The notes below the pieces were generated by a model. The model was given only the letters and a program-made list of their open reading frames with translations, made no database searches and had not been told where the DNA came from. Position numbers and translations under genes: made by a program. Positions 1-8,908 of a stretch of 64,000 nt of DNA are shown here, one piece after another. This DNA is from Desulfofustis glycolicus DSM 9705 (GTDB lineage: Bacteria > Desulfobacterota > Desulfobulbia > Desulfobulbales > Desulfocapsaceae), in contig NZ_FQXS01000013.1 of assembly GCF_900130015.1 (NCBI RefSeq), positions 1-64,000 of the forward strand, given 5' to 3'. The first letter of the stretch is position 1; every line of letters begins with the position of its first letter.

Positions 1-342
1 AGAGCGGTTGCGTTGGGTCCGAAAAGCAGCAACCCCGCAGGCAGCCAAGTGGCGCTTGAGCAATTTTCTACTGTGCATGGCAGAGACCGATTTGACCAGA
101 TCACCGGTGTTAAAGCCGATCATCTCCGCAATCGAAACAGTGATCAGGCACCGCCAGGCGATTGAATCACGGTGGCAGTCGGGCCACAGCAATGCTCGCC
201 TGGAAGGCTTGAATAGCATTTTCCAGGCAGCCAAAGCACGGGCCAGAGGGTATCGGAACCCACAGACATTTATCAGCATGATTTACCTGATCGCCTCACC
301 GGTTGGTAATCTGCTCAAATCCACTTGAAACGACGAAGAGCC
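1..342 (+). mobile_element. Right end of an ISL3-family insertion sequence (truncated by window edge)
   Basis: The end of a transposase gene is followed at 335-342 by GAAGAGCC. Its reverse complement, GGCTCTTC, resembles the outer end of ISL3-family terminal inverted repeats (from memory of the family). The element therefore probably ends near 342, only 11 bases before the ATG of the next gene. The left end and target duplication lie outside the window, so completeness cannot be judged. Confidence 0.6.
2..328 (+). CDS. ISL3-family transposase, C-terminal part
   Basis: The reading frame is open from the first bases of the window and ends with TGA at 326-328, so only the C-terminal ~108 residues are visible. 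The segment SNARLEGLNSIFQAAKARAR followed by GYRNPQTFISMIYLIA is the characteristic end of the DDE transposase of ISL3 elements, containing the last catalytic glutamate region (LEGLN). This enzyme would cut and paste its own element. Whether the copy is intact upstream is unknown. Its position beside a polysaccharide locus fits recurrent rearrangement of such loci. Confidence 0.75.
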   Translation, partial: ERLRWVRKAATPQAAKWRLSNFLLCMAETDLTRSPVLKPIISAIETVIRHRQAIESRWQSGHSNARLEGLNSIFQAAKARARGYRNPQTFISMIYLIASPVGNLLKST

Positions 343-353
343 GATTATTTATC

Positions 354-1241
354 ATGAATTTACTAAAAAGGATCAATTGGCGTCAAAAGTGGATGAGAAA
401 ACTCACTGAACCGCCGATGGGAAGAGCTTTCAGGTTAGAAGACTTGACCCCTCTACCGGAAGGTTGGAAGGTAGTTCCCCCTTCCTTTATCGGGGTGGGC
501 GTTCCCAAGGCTGGAACCACGTGGTGGTACGACCTGATGATCAGCCACCCGGATATCGTGGACAACCGGTTACGAGTGAAACAAGTCGCTTTCGGCGGGT
601 TCAGTAAAGAACTGATGTATTTTCTACACATGCCCATGCGGGGAATGGCGCAGCAAGAAATCGATACCTATCTGCAGGCATTCGCCGCCCCAGAAGGATC
701 GATTTGCGGGGAATTTTCAACCATGTACTTGAGCTACCCGACGTGTCTTTCTCATATCGCACGAACAACATCGGCGGCCAAGATTATCGTCATATTGCGT
801 AATCCAATTGACCGCACCTTGTCACACATGAATCACCTTGTCAGGAACAGGGGCAAGCTGTTAAGAGTTGCTAAAAATGCAGAAAAACTGTTTTTGACAT
901 TCCAGGTAATGACTGAAGCCGCCTTGCACAGTCGTTACGCTCCTGGACTGAAACAACTGCTCAAATACTATCGAAGAGACCAGATACTGGTCCTCCTATA
1001 TGAAAAAAACAAGACAAGTTATAGGGACGAGATACGAAAGACCTTTGCTTTTCTCGGCGTGGACCCCGATTTTGTGCCGGAGGGCGGAGCCTCTCTAGTG
1101 GTTAACAAGAAAGACTATGTTCTGCCGAAATTTGAAAAAGAAGAGCGTCTCCGTCTGGTGGAATATTTCCGAGATGACGTCACAGAAACAATGGATCTTT
1201 TTCCTGAATTAGAAATTGCTTATTGGCCTGATTTTCATTAG
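354..1241 (+). CDS. Sulfotransferase family protein
   Basis: A 295-residue protein from ATG 354; an in-frame TTG at 303 lies inside the IS end and is unlikely to be native. It carries the PAPS-binding loop FIGVGVPKAGTTWWYD (about residues 45-60) and the 3'-phosphate-binding segment KIIVILRNPIDRTLSH (about 145-160), the two hallmarks of PAPS-dependent sulfotransferases. The expected role is transfer of sulfate from PAPS to a hydroxyl on a glycan or other acceptor in the cytoplasm. It is the only plus-strand gene of the left locus. Its upstream region was replaced by the IS, so its promoter may be lost or supplied by the IS. The acceptor is unknown. Confidence 0.85.
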   Translation: MNLLKRINWRQKWMRKLTEPPMGRAFRLEDLTPLPEGWKVVPPSFIGVGVPKAGTTWWYDLMISHPDIVDNRLRVKQVAFGGFSKELMYFLHMPMRGMAQQEIDTYLQAFAAPEGSICGEFSTMYLSYPTCLSHIARTTSAAKIIVILRNPIDRTLSHMNHLVRNRGKLLRVAKNAEKLFLTFQVMTEAALHSRYAPGLKQLLKYYRRDQILVLLYEKNKTSYRDEIRKTFAFLGVDPDFVPEGGASLVVNKKDYVLPKFEKEERLRLVEYFRDDVTETMDLFPELEIAYWPDFH

Positions 1242-1535
1242 TTGCTTTACTACGAAACTGGAAAAAGTCCTATGTAATTGGGAAATAAGAGGTGATGAAA
1301 CCGCTCTTGCACGAGGATAGCAGCAAAGATCGTCACCTGATATCCTGATGCTGATTTGTTGCCATAACATCAAAATAAATGAATACCCACCCAGCGGCCA
1401 AGAATGCTCGCGACAAGGTAAGCATGGGAAATCTTAATCGCCTCTTGGTTGACACCTGTTAAAATTCCCCCCAGTCACTAGCAGACGACAGAACTACCTA
1501 TGTTTCGGTGAAATAGCAAACGGGAGGGCACCCCA

Positions 1536-2414
1536 TCATAAATACCGTGATTTCAACGCTTCAATCAGCGAAGGAGCTGCAAATGTCGCATTCTTGTCGA
1601 TGCCGGATCCGTTACAGATCATTTCGTTCCACAAGTGGATAGCATAACTTTCAGGGAAAAATTTCTCCACATCACGATACGTGGAATCAAAAATAGCGTC
1701 CCAGCACTTGGGATGAATGGGGTAAAATGCTGTATACGGCAAGGCAAGCTGTTGTAATCCGAGAAAATTAATTGCTTTTGTAATACCTCTCGGACCATTC
1801 TCGCCTCTTTTGATATTGTTTCTCCTGTTCCTCTGCAAGTACTTCCTTATCCATTTTATTCGCCGTTCCTTTATATCGTCATAGGGGAGCCGGGTATTCG
1901 GGGATTCCGCTTGCCGGGCCATAATCCTGAAAAGCTCTTCTCCCGGTTGCCCGCCCAGGACAGCGTTGTTGATCATATAAGTATCCTGCCTGCCGAACAC
2001 GAGCCGCTGCTGAAAATCGAACGGCTTGAGGCAAATCACATCGGTATCAACCCACATGCCTCCCTCCTGCAAAAGAAGCACATAGCGGAACCAGTTGGCA
2101 AATCCGGATACCCCCCCCCCTCTTTTGTGCCGGAAGACCAGTGATTCATCCAGGATCTCCCCGGCATCGCGCAGGCGTACTCCCGAAGGGACATTTTTGA
2201 CATTCTGGTAGACGAAAAGTTCCACAGTATGGCCACAGGAGAGAAAGGATCGCAGAGACAACTGTTCGAGGACAGACAACTCCTGCCCTATCCAGAGTGT
2301 CTTTATGACACAGCGACGAGACCCGCACATACCTTTCCCTTCAGCACTTTCTCCGGCCTTTGGAGATATCGGTTTGTTTGCCACCGTATCGACCAGATTC
2401 TCAATCAAGACCAT
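1536..2414 (-). CDS. DXD-motif glycosyltransferase (GT32-like / capsular type)
   Basis: 292 residues. The core has an NWFRYVLLLQEGGMWVDTDV segment in which the DTD is the metal- and sugar-nucleotide-binding DXD motif of the Gly_transf_sug/GT32-like fold, followed by CLKPFDF. The N-terminus (TLWIGQELSVLEQLSLRSFL) also fits that family. It likely adds a sugar to the surface glycan assembled by this locus. The start overlaps the upstream sulfotransferase by 10 bases, so translation is probably coupled. An internal ATG about 28 codons in (MCGSRRCVIKTLW) is an alternative start. The coding strand contains ten consecutive G residues encoding the Gly run just before the DXD region, so slippage would truncate the enzyme before its active site. 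Confidence 0.75.
   Translation of the reverse strand: MVLIENLVDTVANKPISPKAGESAEGKGMCGSRRCVIKTLWIGQELSVLEQLSLRSFLSCGHTVELFVYQNVKNVPSGVRLRDAGEILDESLVFRHKRGGGVSGFANWFRYVLLLQEGGMWVDTDVICLKPFDFQQRLVFGRQDTYMINNAVLGGQPGEELFRIMARQAESPNTRLPYDDIKERRIKWIRKYLQRNRRNNIKRGENGPRGITKAINFLGLQQLALPYTAFYPIHPKCWDAIFDSTYRDVEKFFPESYAIHLWNEMICNGSGIDKNATFAAPSLIEALKSRYL
2111..2120 (-). repeat. Homopolymeric G(10) tract inside a glycosyltransferase gene
   Basis: Ten consecutive C on the plus strand read as G10 in the minus-strand gene, encoding the GGG of HKRGGGVSGF. A tract of this length in a surface-glycan gene is the usual substrate for slipped-strand phase variation. The assembled length leaves the frame open (ON). 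Confidence 0.8.
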
Positions 2415-3268
2415 GTTGACAGATCGATTCCGAATTCAGCAGCGAGTTTTTCATTGCTTTCCTTGTAGTCCTCCTTGAGTTCCAGCAAAACCCGATCATC
2501 ATCTTTAGAATGACGTGCCAGCTGCTCATCATGCGCGAAAAACCGATCGAACATCCCTAAAATAATTGATTTTTTTCTCGGTTTTGTCACATTAAGAATG
2601 TTGAATTGAAAGTTTCGATAAAATTCCGGATCTATATTTAAGTATGTCGCCAATTCTCGCATGTGGAGTGCAGGATTGGCGGTAAAGTTTTCCAGGACCA
2701 GCACCTTGAAATTTTCACCGAAGCTAGAGGCCCAGGGGCGAAGATACTTTACGTAATGGCTTCGATCTAGCTGCCGGGCGAAGATATAAGCAGCCGTACC
2801 TTTTATTCTGCCGCGAAACGCCGTCTCGTCTCTGAGCCTGGCATACTGCACATACTCGGAAAACGAGAGATTTGGATCAATCGTTTCACGTGTATATTTG
2901 GCAAATCGAAACGCCGAGTAAACCCTGTCCTCAGGTTTGCGCAGAACAACAATGACGTACGGAAGAGGGGTCTGCTGGGAAAGCGCCCTGAGGGCTGTGT
3001 TTTGAAAAATATAGTGGGTACTGGCATCCAGTAGCAGTCGAATAGGTGCGGCTATTCTCTCAGTATCCCAGCACTGGCGATATCCCGGCATCCCCTGGCG
3101 CACATAGTTACGCAATCCATCCCTGAAAGGATAGTCCTTGTCCATCAGGTAAGACGGTTCTTTGACCTTGGCGCCGAGAATTTCAGGATGAGCGACTAGC
3201 CAGCCGTGCAAACTCGTGGTACCGCACTTCGGGAACCCGGGTATTACCAAATACCGCACTGTGTTCAT
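2405..3268 (-). CDS. Sulfotransferase family protein
   Basis: 287 residues. The N-terminal YLVIPGFPKCGTTSLHGWL is the PAPS 5'-phosphosulfate loop and LPYVIVVLRKPEDRVYSAFR (about residues 102-121) the 3'-phosphate-binding strand. A central KVLVLENF segment and a basic loop TKPRKKS are typical of the Sulfotransfer family. It shares family but little obvious identity with the sulfotransferase at 354-1241, so the two probably have different acceptors. It is encoded directly upstream of, and overlapping by 10 bases, the DXD glycosyltransferase, suggesting that this pair acts on the same glycan. The acceptor cannot be read from sequence. Confidence 0.85.
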   Translation of the reverse strand: MNTVRYLVIPGFPKCGTTSLHGWLVAHPEILGAKVKEPSYLMDKDYPFRDGLRNYVRQGMPGYRQCWDTERIAAPIRLLLDASTHYIFQNTALRALSQQTPLPYVIVVLRKPEDRVYSAFRFAKYTRETIDPNLSFSEYVQYARLRDETAFRGRIKGTAAYIFARQLDRSHYVKYLRPWASSFGENFKVLVLENFTANPALHMRELATYLNIDPEFYRNFQFNILNVTKPRKKSIILGMFDRFFAHDEQLARHSKDDDRVLLELKEDYKESNEKLAAEFGIDLSTWS

Positions 3269-3526
3269 CGACAGAGCACTTTTGAATAGGTTTGGTATTT
3301 GTCAGGCGATGTATCAAGGGCGACTCAAGGGTAAGTCGTCAGGTGTCGGTAGCCCTTGCGTTCTTATAAACGACAGTATCTATTCGCTCTCCGGCAAAGA
3401 ATCAAGATGTTTCCAATTATATTCTCGTGCCACGACCGTGAATCTTTCCATGAAAAAACTCTTTTGAACGCTTTCACACTGGCTACCAGAGACCGTAGAT
3501 GTGTAACAGTTGACGGGACACCGCAA

Positions 3527-4198
3527 TCAATGCCGCTGTTTCGCCCCGACACTGTAGCCGTGTGTACCATCCAGCTCATCTGCCATCTTCATGGCATTTT
3601 GTGGGGATATCCACTTGCCATGGTATTCAGGATAGGGGTAGTGGGGGTGCGCCTGATCCGCATCCCGGTGCCGTTCCAGGAATTCGTCGATTCGGGAGAC
3701 TACGTGTACCGGATTCCCGACGGCAACACTGTTGGCCGGCACGTCTCTAGAAACGACAGAGCCGGCTCCGACGATCGAGTTGGGGCCGATACTGACGCCG
3801 GGAAGAATAATGGTACCGGCGCCAATAAAGCAATTGTCAAAAATTTTCACTTTCCCGATACGCGTCTTTTTCAGGAAAAGCTCCATTGACGCATCGTGGG
3901 TAAGAATATGACACCGCGGCGCAAAGGTTACGTTGTTTCCGATCTCAATGAGAAAAGGCCTGGACGAATCGAGAATAGTTCCGTGAAGTATCTGGACATT
4001 ATTCCCGATTTTCATTCCATTTCGTTTTAGATTTTCCACGTTCGAATAGTAATGCCCGGGATCATTTAGAAATTTAGCAATTCTGAGTATCTTTCTGAAC
4101 GGGCCCAGCAGCTGTTTTATCATGGCGCTTTTCTGCTCTCGATGGCTTTTATCAGGAACCAAAACGAATTTGAACCCGGTGATCAGGAACACTGCCAT
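3527..4198 (-). CDS. Hexapeptide-repeat (left-handed beta-helix) acyltransferase
   Basis: Up to 223 residues. The middle shows repeated hexapeptide turns (IGNNVQILHG, IEIGNNVTFAPRCHI, IFDNCFIGAGTIILPG, VSIGPNSIVGAGSVV) ending in DVPANSVAVGNPVHVV, the standard signature of LbetaH O-acetyltransferases of the maltose/serine acetyltransferase type. It probably O-acetylates a sugar of the surface polysaccharide using acetyl-CoA. The ATG at 4123 (MIKQLLGPFRK) is a plausible alternative start removing 25 residues; neither start has a strong ribosome-binding site. It sits 48 bases after the CapK-like gene on the same strand. Confidence 0.8.
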   Translation of the reverse strand: MAVFLITGFKFVLVPDKSHREQKSAMIKQLLGPFRKILRIAKFLNDPGHYYSNVENLKRNGMKIGNNVQILHGTILDSSRPFLIEIGNNVTFAPRCHILTHDASMELFLKKTRIGKVKIFDNCFIGAGTIILPGVSIGPNSIVGAGSVVSRDVPANSVAVGNPVHVVSRIDEFLERHRDADQAHPHYPYPEYHGKWISPQNAMKMADELDGTHGYSVGAKQRH

Positions 4199-4246
4199 TG
4201 CCTGTCAATCAGAGATATCTCCAGACAATGCCAGGACCAAAGGTCC

Positions 4247-5623
4247 TCAGGCTGAAGCTCTGGTAATCAGTGACTGCGTATAAAAATATTTTCCCGACAC
4301 ACTCTCGGGTATCTCTTCGACAAAAGCGAAATCAACCGAACAATCCGACTCCATGACCAACTTGATCTTGTCCCTGAGCTCAGACAGCCTGTTGGCATAC
4401 TCTCCGGCGGGATTCGATACCGTATCATCGCACACCAGCTTTACGGTAATCAGGTCGTGACTGTTTTGAATTACCTGAAATTTCTCAATCCATCCGTCAT
4501 TCAGCACCACTCCCACCAGATGAATAAAATATTCAGGTGGCACCACGCCGCCATCTTTACGGTAAAAGCACTCTGTCACTCGCCCGGAAACCTCTGCCAA
4601 GAGAGGCCATGATCGACCGCAGGAGCAGGGTTTACCTGTCCATATGCCCATGTCACCAATGCGATATCTGACGAGCGGCATCGCGTAGTTGAAAAATGGT
4701 GTCAAGACGATTTCTCCGAGCTCACCGGGTTGAGCCGTTGTTCCATCCGGCCGGAGAATTTCACAATAGACCAATGGAGCAGTGACATGTAATCCCTGAT
4801 GCGCTTCGCATTCAAACGCCATCGCCTGGATTTCCCTGCTGCCATAACTGTCAAACACCTTTGTCTGAAACACGGTTTCGATTTCTTTCCGCATCAATGG
4901 CGTGAGCGTACCGGCCGCGCTGATGATCGACGTGGGCGAATGCACATTAAGACCCATATCGCTGACATATCGGCAAAATTCGAACAGGCAATGGGCATAC
5001 CCCTTGATATGGCGTGGTCTGCCACTATTTATGATGTCAACGTATTCCCGCATGCGTTCAGGGGTCATGCGAAATGCGTTCAACCATGTGGTGTTGGTCA
5101 GATATCGATTCAAGCGAACCAGAGCCGGCTCCCGTCCGAAAAACAAATCCCGCTCGGATCCCCATAACCGCAACTTTGAATCGCCGAATACAATCGAGCA
5201 CCACTCATTGTGAATATCCCGCACGGCTTCTATCCACCTGGCTCGTTCCGCATCGTGAATCACTTTCAACGGCTGCCCGGTGGAGCCGCCCGTCGTTTTG
5301 AAAAACCATCGCCTGCTGGCAAGGTCGGTGCTTTTCAGCCGGTCGAAATGTTCCCGAATCAACGGCTTATCCAGCAGCGGCAGGTCGCTGAAGCGCTCCA
5401 GGCAGACACTGCCGTCACGCACCAGCCCCACCTGGAAAAAAAGATCTTGGTAATACGGACAATAGTCTGCTGCGTAAGCGAGAAGATGCGTCAAGCGCTG
5501 CTCCTGAATCTCTTGAATCGATTCAGGAGGAAGCCACTGTTGTCTCCGCAGTTCTGCCGTAAGTAATGAGAGCCCCTTACTTTTCTTATAAAATGCGTGC
5601 AATACACGACGGAAAGCAATCAT
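4247..5623 (-). CDS. CapK/PaaK-like adenylate-forming enzyme
   Basis: 458 residues, the usual length for the phenylacetate-CoA-ligase/CapK group. The ATP-binding P-loop FKTTGGSTGQPLKV (about residues 108-121), a later FDSYGSREIQAMAFEC segment, and RYRIGDMGIW are the AMP-forming motifs. CGCGRSWPLL-type cysteines (KPCSCGRSW) are often seen in CapK proteins. Members occur widely in capsule and exopolysaccharide loci, where their substrate is mostly undetermined; they are thought to activate a carboxylate for transfer to a sugar. The gene lies 12 bases downstream of a short unknown gene and upstream of the acetyltransferase, so the three may be co-transcribed. Confidence 0.8.
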   Translation of the reverse strand: MIAFRRVLHAFYKKSKGLSLLTAELRRQQWLPPESIQEIQEQRLTHLLAYAADYCPYYQDLFFQVGLVRDGSVCLERFSDLPLLDKPLIREHFDRLKSTDLASRRWFFKTTGGSTGQPLKVIHDAERARWIEAVRDIHNEWCSIVFGDSKLRLWGSERDLFFGREPALVRLNRYLTNTTWLNAFRMTPERMREYVDIINSGRPRHIKGYAHCLFEFCRYVSDMGLNVHSPTSIISAAGTLTPLMRKEIETVFQTKVFDSYGSREIQAMAFECEAHQGLHVTAPLVYCEILRPDGTTAQPGELGEIVLTPFFNYAMPLVRYRIGDMGIWTGKPCSCGRSWPLLAEVSGRVTECFYRKDGGVVPPEYFIHLVGVVLNDGWIEKFQVIQNSHDLITVKLVCDDTVSNPAGEYANRLSELRDKIKLVMESDCSVDFAFVEEIPESVSGKYFYTQSLITRASA

Positions 5624-5635
5624 CTTTTTTCCAGA

Positions 5636-5956
5636 TTACATGAGCGCATCCTGGCAGATGCCGTTTATGCCAGAAACAACCCGGAAACAGAACTCTTGTG
5701 AGCAAACCGGGCCGTTATGCCTAGCAAGTGCGAAGTGCTCCACGGCCTTTTTCCCCGATCCGTTTTTGCGAAGCCAGTGAGCGAAGCGTAGGGCCGGCAG
5801 TTCAACCAGAGGGCTGGCCTTGACCGGCTCCAGTTGAGGAAAGCTCAGCCAGCAAGGCCGGATACCCATTATGAGGAATGACCGTTGAGCAATCAGTTCG
5901 ATTGGTACGCTGCCTCCTAACGGCAAGCGCCAACGCGTTGTACCATATATTTCCAT
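5636..5956 (-). CDS. Small hypothetical protein
   Basis: 106 residues from ATG 5956, which has AGGA placed six bases upstream; this is better than the longer reading that would overlap the preceding methyltransferase gene. The protein begins MEIYGTTRWRLPLGGSVPIE and has no transmembrane segment, signal peptide or motif that I recognise. It lies between a methyltransferase gene and the CapK-like gene on the same strand. The good Shine-Dalgarno and tight spacing to the next gene (12 bases) support expression. It could also be the remnant of a longer protein. Confidence 0.4.
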   Translation of the reverse strand: MEIYGTTRWRLPLGGSVPIELIAQRSFLIMGIRPCWLSFPQLEPVKASPLVELPALRFAHWLRKNGSGKKAVEHFALARHNGPVCSQEFCFRVVSGINGICQDALM

Positions 5957-6021
5957 GTCATATCCTGTTTGTATCGAGAATCCGCCGTGATTTTTTCCGT
6001 TACTCTTCAAAGAATTATTGA

Positions 6022-6864
6022 TTACCGATTGAACTGGCTTTGCAGAAAGAGCCAGCCGGTGCAATTCGTTCGATGCTCTGCCAGGAGAATCTTTCTTTCA
6101 TCAAAGGAAAAAGAAGACAGCTCGGGATATTGGTAGATAATCGCCTTTTTATGATCGGAAATGGGTTCTATGGAGTGGATCTGATGGGTGGATCGGAACA
6201 GATCTTTCAAATAGTCTGAGACATTTGGCGCATGTCCGTCATGGACTTCAACGAGCAGATCGTGTTCTTTTAGCGTTGATCTGTTTTTATCGGTGAATAG
6301 CTCTTTTTCATAGCCTTCGCAATCGGACATGATTAGAGCTTTTCCTGTAAAGGGGAATTCCGCCAATGTCTCCGCCGTACACATTGCTCCCAAGCGCAAC
6401 CGGTCTGACACGCGATTGATTTCAGCCATTTTCCGACACATTTCCAAGGCTCTCGGCTCGGTGTCAAAAGCATGCACGATAGTATTTGGATGCCGTGTCA
6501 ACAGCCCCACTGCGTAATACCCTTCAGCGCACCCCACGTCTATGACTTCTGAATAGTCTGTCTTCAACACCGTTCCGCAGATAATCGGATGCAGTTCGGT
6601 CTCGTAGCTTCCCAATAGTTTGGGAAACAAGGCACTCCCGACTGCTTGGGAACTGGGGTACTGTACTCCGGCGAAGGGACCATGCCTGACTGTCAGATCA
6701 GGTATGGTCGTCTCAAGAGCACTATTGAGCAGATTTTTCCTGAACTGTTTCCAATGATAATAGTCGACGAAGAGCGAAAATTTTATTACCGAATGATTGA
6801 GTACAGCCCAACTGGCCGGGTTCCGGGCTGTTATCTCCGCCAGTTTTTTTACCAGTTTCTTCAT
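6022..6864 (-). CDS. SAM-dependent methyltransferase (FkbM-like)
   Basis: 280 residues from ATG 6864 (MKKLVKKLAEI); a longer reading to 6948 has unlikely N-terminal sequence. The SAM-binding motif I is EVIDVGCAEGYYAVGLL (about residues 110-126), followed by the acidic strand end VHAFDTEPRALEMC and by LIMSDCEGYEKELF, which resembles the D-x-E-G-x-E motif of FkbM-type methyltransferases. It likely methylates a sugar hydroxyl in the polysaccharide or terminates chain growth. It lies downstream of the ABC exporter gene on the same strand with a ~200-base gap. Confidence 0.7.
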   Translation of the reverse strand: MKKLVKKLAEITARNPASWAVLNHSVIKFSLFVDYYHWKQFRKNLLNSALETTIPDLTVRHGPFAGVQYPSSQAVGSALFPKLLGSYETELHPIICGTVLKTDYSEVIDVGCAEGYYAVGLLTRHPNTIVHAFDTEPRALEMCRKMAEINRVSDRLRLGAMCTAETLAEFPFTGKALIMSDCEGYEKELFTDKNRSTLKEHDLLVEVHDGHAPNVSDYLKDLFRSTHQIHSIEPISDHKKAIIYQYPELSSFSFDERKILLAEHRTNCTGWLFLQSQFNR

Positions 6865-7062
6865 AAGCTGCTCTTGAACATGATAGTGTTCCGACGACCG
6901 AACATCATTTAAAGAGGTGAGGGAGCACCTTTGCGGGTCTATCCGCAATCCAATGCATTGTCGTGGCGTGACTCCCTAACAGAAGACACCACGGCTTCTC
7001 CCCTCTTCTGCCGAACCGGTCTCGCTGGCCACCGCCAGATATCCAGGAAATAATTTTTCACT

Positions 7063-8880
7063 TCAAGATGTTACACCCTGCGTTTGGTGCATGTTCCTGA
7101 CGATATCACAGTTTTCCAGCAAATCTGTATAGGTGCCGGAAGATACGATCCTGCCGCGGTCCAGTACGTAGATCACATCACACTCCCTGAGTGTCGAAAG
7201 ACGGTGGGCGATCATCAAAATGGTCTTTTTCCCCGCCAATTCCTGAATAGCCTCCATAACCTGTTTCTCCGTCAGGTTGTCGAGGGCACTTGTTGCTTCG
7301 TCAAATACCAGGACCTGCGGTTCATGATACAGTGAGCGGGCCAGGCCGAGACGCTGTCGCTGGCCTCCGCTGAGTCGAACTCCCCTCTCGCCTACCGTGG
7401 AATCGTACCCATCGGGAAGATGGGCGACTATAAAATCGTGGATTTTTGCCGTCTTGGCAGCCTGGATGACCCTGTTGTGGTCAATGGCTGAATCATCAAT
7501 ACCAAGTGCAATATTTTTTTTGACAGAATCGTCAACGAGGAAAATATCTTGTGGCACATAGCCGATGTTTCTCTGCCACTTTCTCATATCATTTCGCTCA
7601 ACTCGGTGTCCGTCAATTTTCAACCACCCGTCTTCAAGACTCAGTAAACCGAGAATGATATCAATCAACGTCGTTTTCCCAGCACCGGTTGAGCCGATAA
7701 ATCCGACGGTAGTGTTGACACCGATTGTAAGGCTCACGTCCGAGAAAAGTTTCTCTGTCTGTCCCGTATAACGAAAAGAACCAATGTGCACATTGATCGA
7801 TTCCTTCAATCTGAGCTTTTCGCAATTGTCTTCATGGGCGATCACCCGAAAGCCGCCCTTCTCTTTCAAGTCACTCATGTCATTGAAAACATTGTCGAGC
7901 GCCATTGTCGAAAAACGTATATCGGATATGCCGGCAAAAAGACGTTGCATGGCCGGCATTAATCGATACGCCGCAAACGCATACAGAGACATGGTCGGCA
8001 ACAGGTAGTCAATTTCCTTTTCGGCAACGAGAAAATAAAGAATAATCAGCATAATGGTCCCTAAGATCAGAACTTCGAAAAGATATTTCGGAATCTGGGA
8101 CACGATGTTTTTATATGCCTGGCTCTTCGACAATTTCAACGAGTGTCTATCAAAAGCGTCTACAAAAAACTGTTCTCTCCCCAATATTTTCAATGATTTT
8201 ATACTATTGAATGCCTCTTCAGCAACTTTGAATCTCATTCGGTTTGACTTTGATCGCACCTTTCCGGATTTTTTAAGTTTACGGTAGATGATACCAAACA
8301 GAACCCCGTAGGCTCCGCCTAAAACCAGGGTAATCGTTAACGCCAAAAGGGGATCGACATAAAAGATCATCAGAACAACGACGACAGAGAAAACGATGTT
8401 TTTCGCTACCGTTAACAACTGAAGAAGAACACCGTTAACAACCATCCTGACTTCTTCTATAATATTTTTCCGTAAATCAGACGTATTCCTCATTAAAAAA
8501 AATTCATACGGCAAGTATATGTACTTTTCTAGCATTCTTTTGGAAATAGAATAATTTCTCATCCACGAATAGTGATAAATAAGCCATGTTATCAAAGCAT
8601 TACTTGCATTAGTCACGATAAGAAGGAGGAACACCCCGCACCCGACGAAAATGATAAAATGATTATGACTGGTGAAATTGAAAAATCGGTAGACTGCCTC
8701 GAGGTAACTGTTTTCAGCAATGATTTCGGAATTGGTCACGATCGCGATAAAAGGCATTATGGATCCGATTCCCGCGACCTCGATCAACGACGAGAAGGAC
8801 AGGAGAAGGAAAAGGACCAGTAATTGTTTTTTTTCTTTCCTGTCAAGGAGTAGCAACACTTTTCTGACAATATCGAACAT
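7063..8880 (-). CDS. ABC exporter, fused membrane and ATPase domains (PglK/MsbA-like)
   Basis: 605 residues. The N-terminal ~330 residues contain six hydrophobic segments of the type I exporter fold (for example LLVLFLLLSFSSLIEVAGIG and FIIFVGCGVFLLLIVT). The C-terminal ATPase has Walker A GSTGAGKTTL, signature LSGGQRQRLGLARS, Walker B VLVFDEATSALD and the H-loop IAHRLST. The SLIEVAGIGSIMPFIA start and overall layout match the PglK-like group that flips lipid-linked oligosaccharides. It is probably a glycolipid flippase; protein or lipid A export are alternatives. The coding sequence looks visibly more AT-rich than the 23-45 kb part of the window, consistent with a transferred locus. Confidence 0.85.
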   Translation of the reverse strand: MFDIVRKVLLLLDRKEKKQLLVLFLLLSFSSLIEVAGIGSIMPFIAIVTNSEIIAENSYLEAVYRFFNFTSHNHFIIFVGCGVFLLLIVTNASNALITWLIYHYSWMRNYSISKRMLEKYIYLPYEFFLMRNTSDLRKNIIEEVRMVVNGVLLQLLTVAKNIVFSVVVVLMIFYVDPLLALTITLVLGGAYGVLFGIIYRKLKKSGKVRSKSNRMRFKVAEEAFNSIKSLKILGREQFFVDAFDRHSLKLSKSQAYKNIVSQIPKYLFEVLILGTIMLIILYFLVAEKEIDYLLPTMSLYAFAAYRLMPAMQRLFAGISDIRFSTMALDNVFNDMSDLKEKGGFRVIAHEDNCEKLRLKESINVHIGSFRYTGQTEKLFSDVSLTIGVNTTVGFIGSTGAGKTTLIDIILGLLSLEDGWLKIDGHRVERNDMRKWQRNIGYVPQDIFLVDDSVKKNIALGIDDSAIDHNRVIQAAKTAKIHDFIVAHLPDGYDSTVGERGVRLSGGQRQRLGLARSLYHEPQVLVFDEATSALDNLTEKQVMEAIQELAGKKTILMIAHRLSTLRECDVIYVLDRGRIVSSGTYTDLLENCDIVRNMHQTQGVTS

Positions 8881-8908
8881 GATTCTCCCGCTTGAGCCTT
8901 AAACCAGG

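Noticed and set aside
2884-2895. Possible second parS
   Set aside because: Only a half-match (GTTTCACGTG then TATAT), inside a sulfotransferase gene; the second arm is missing.
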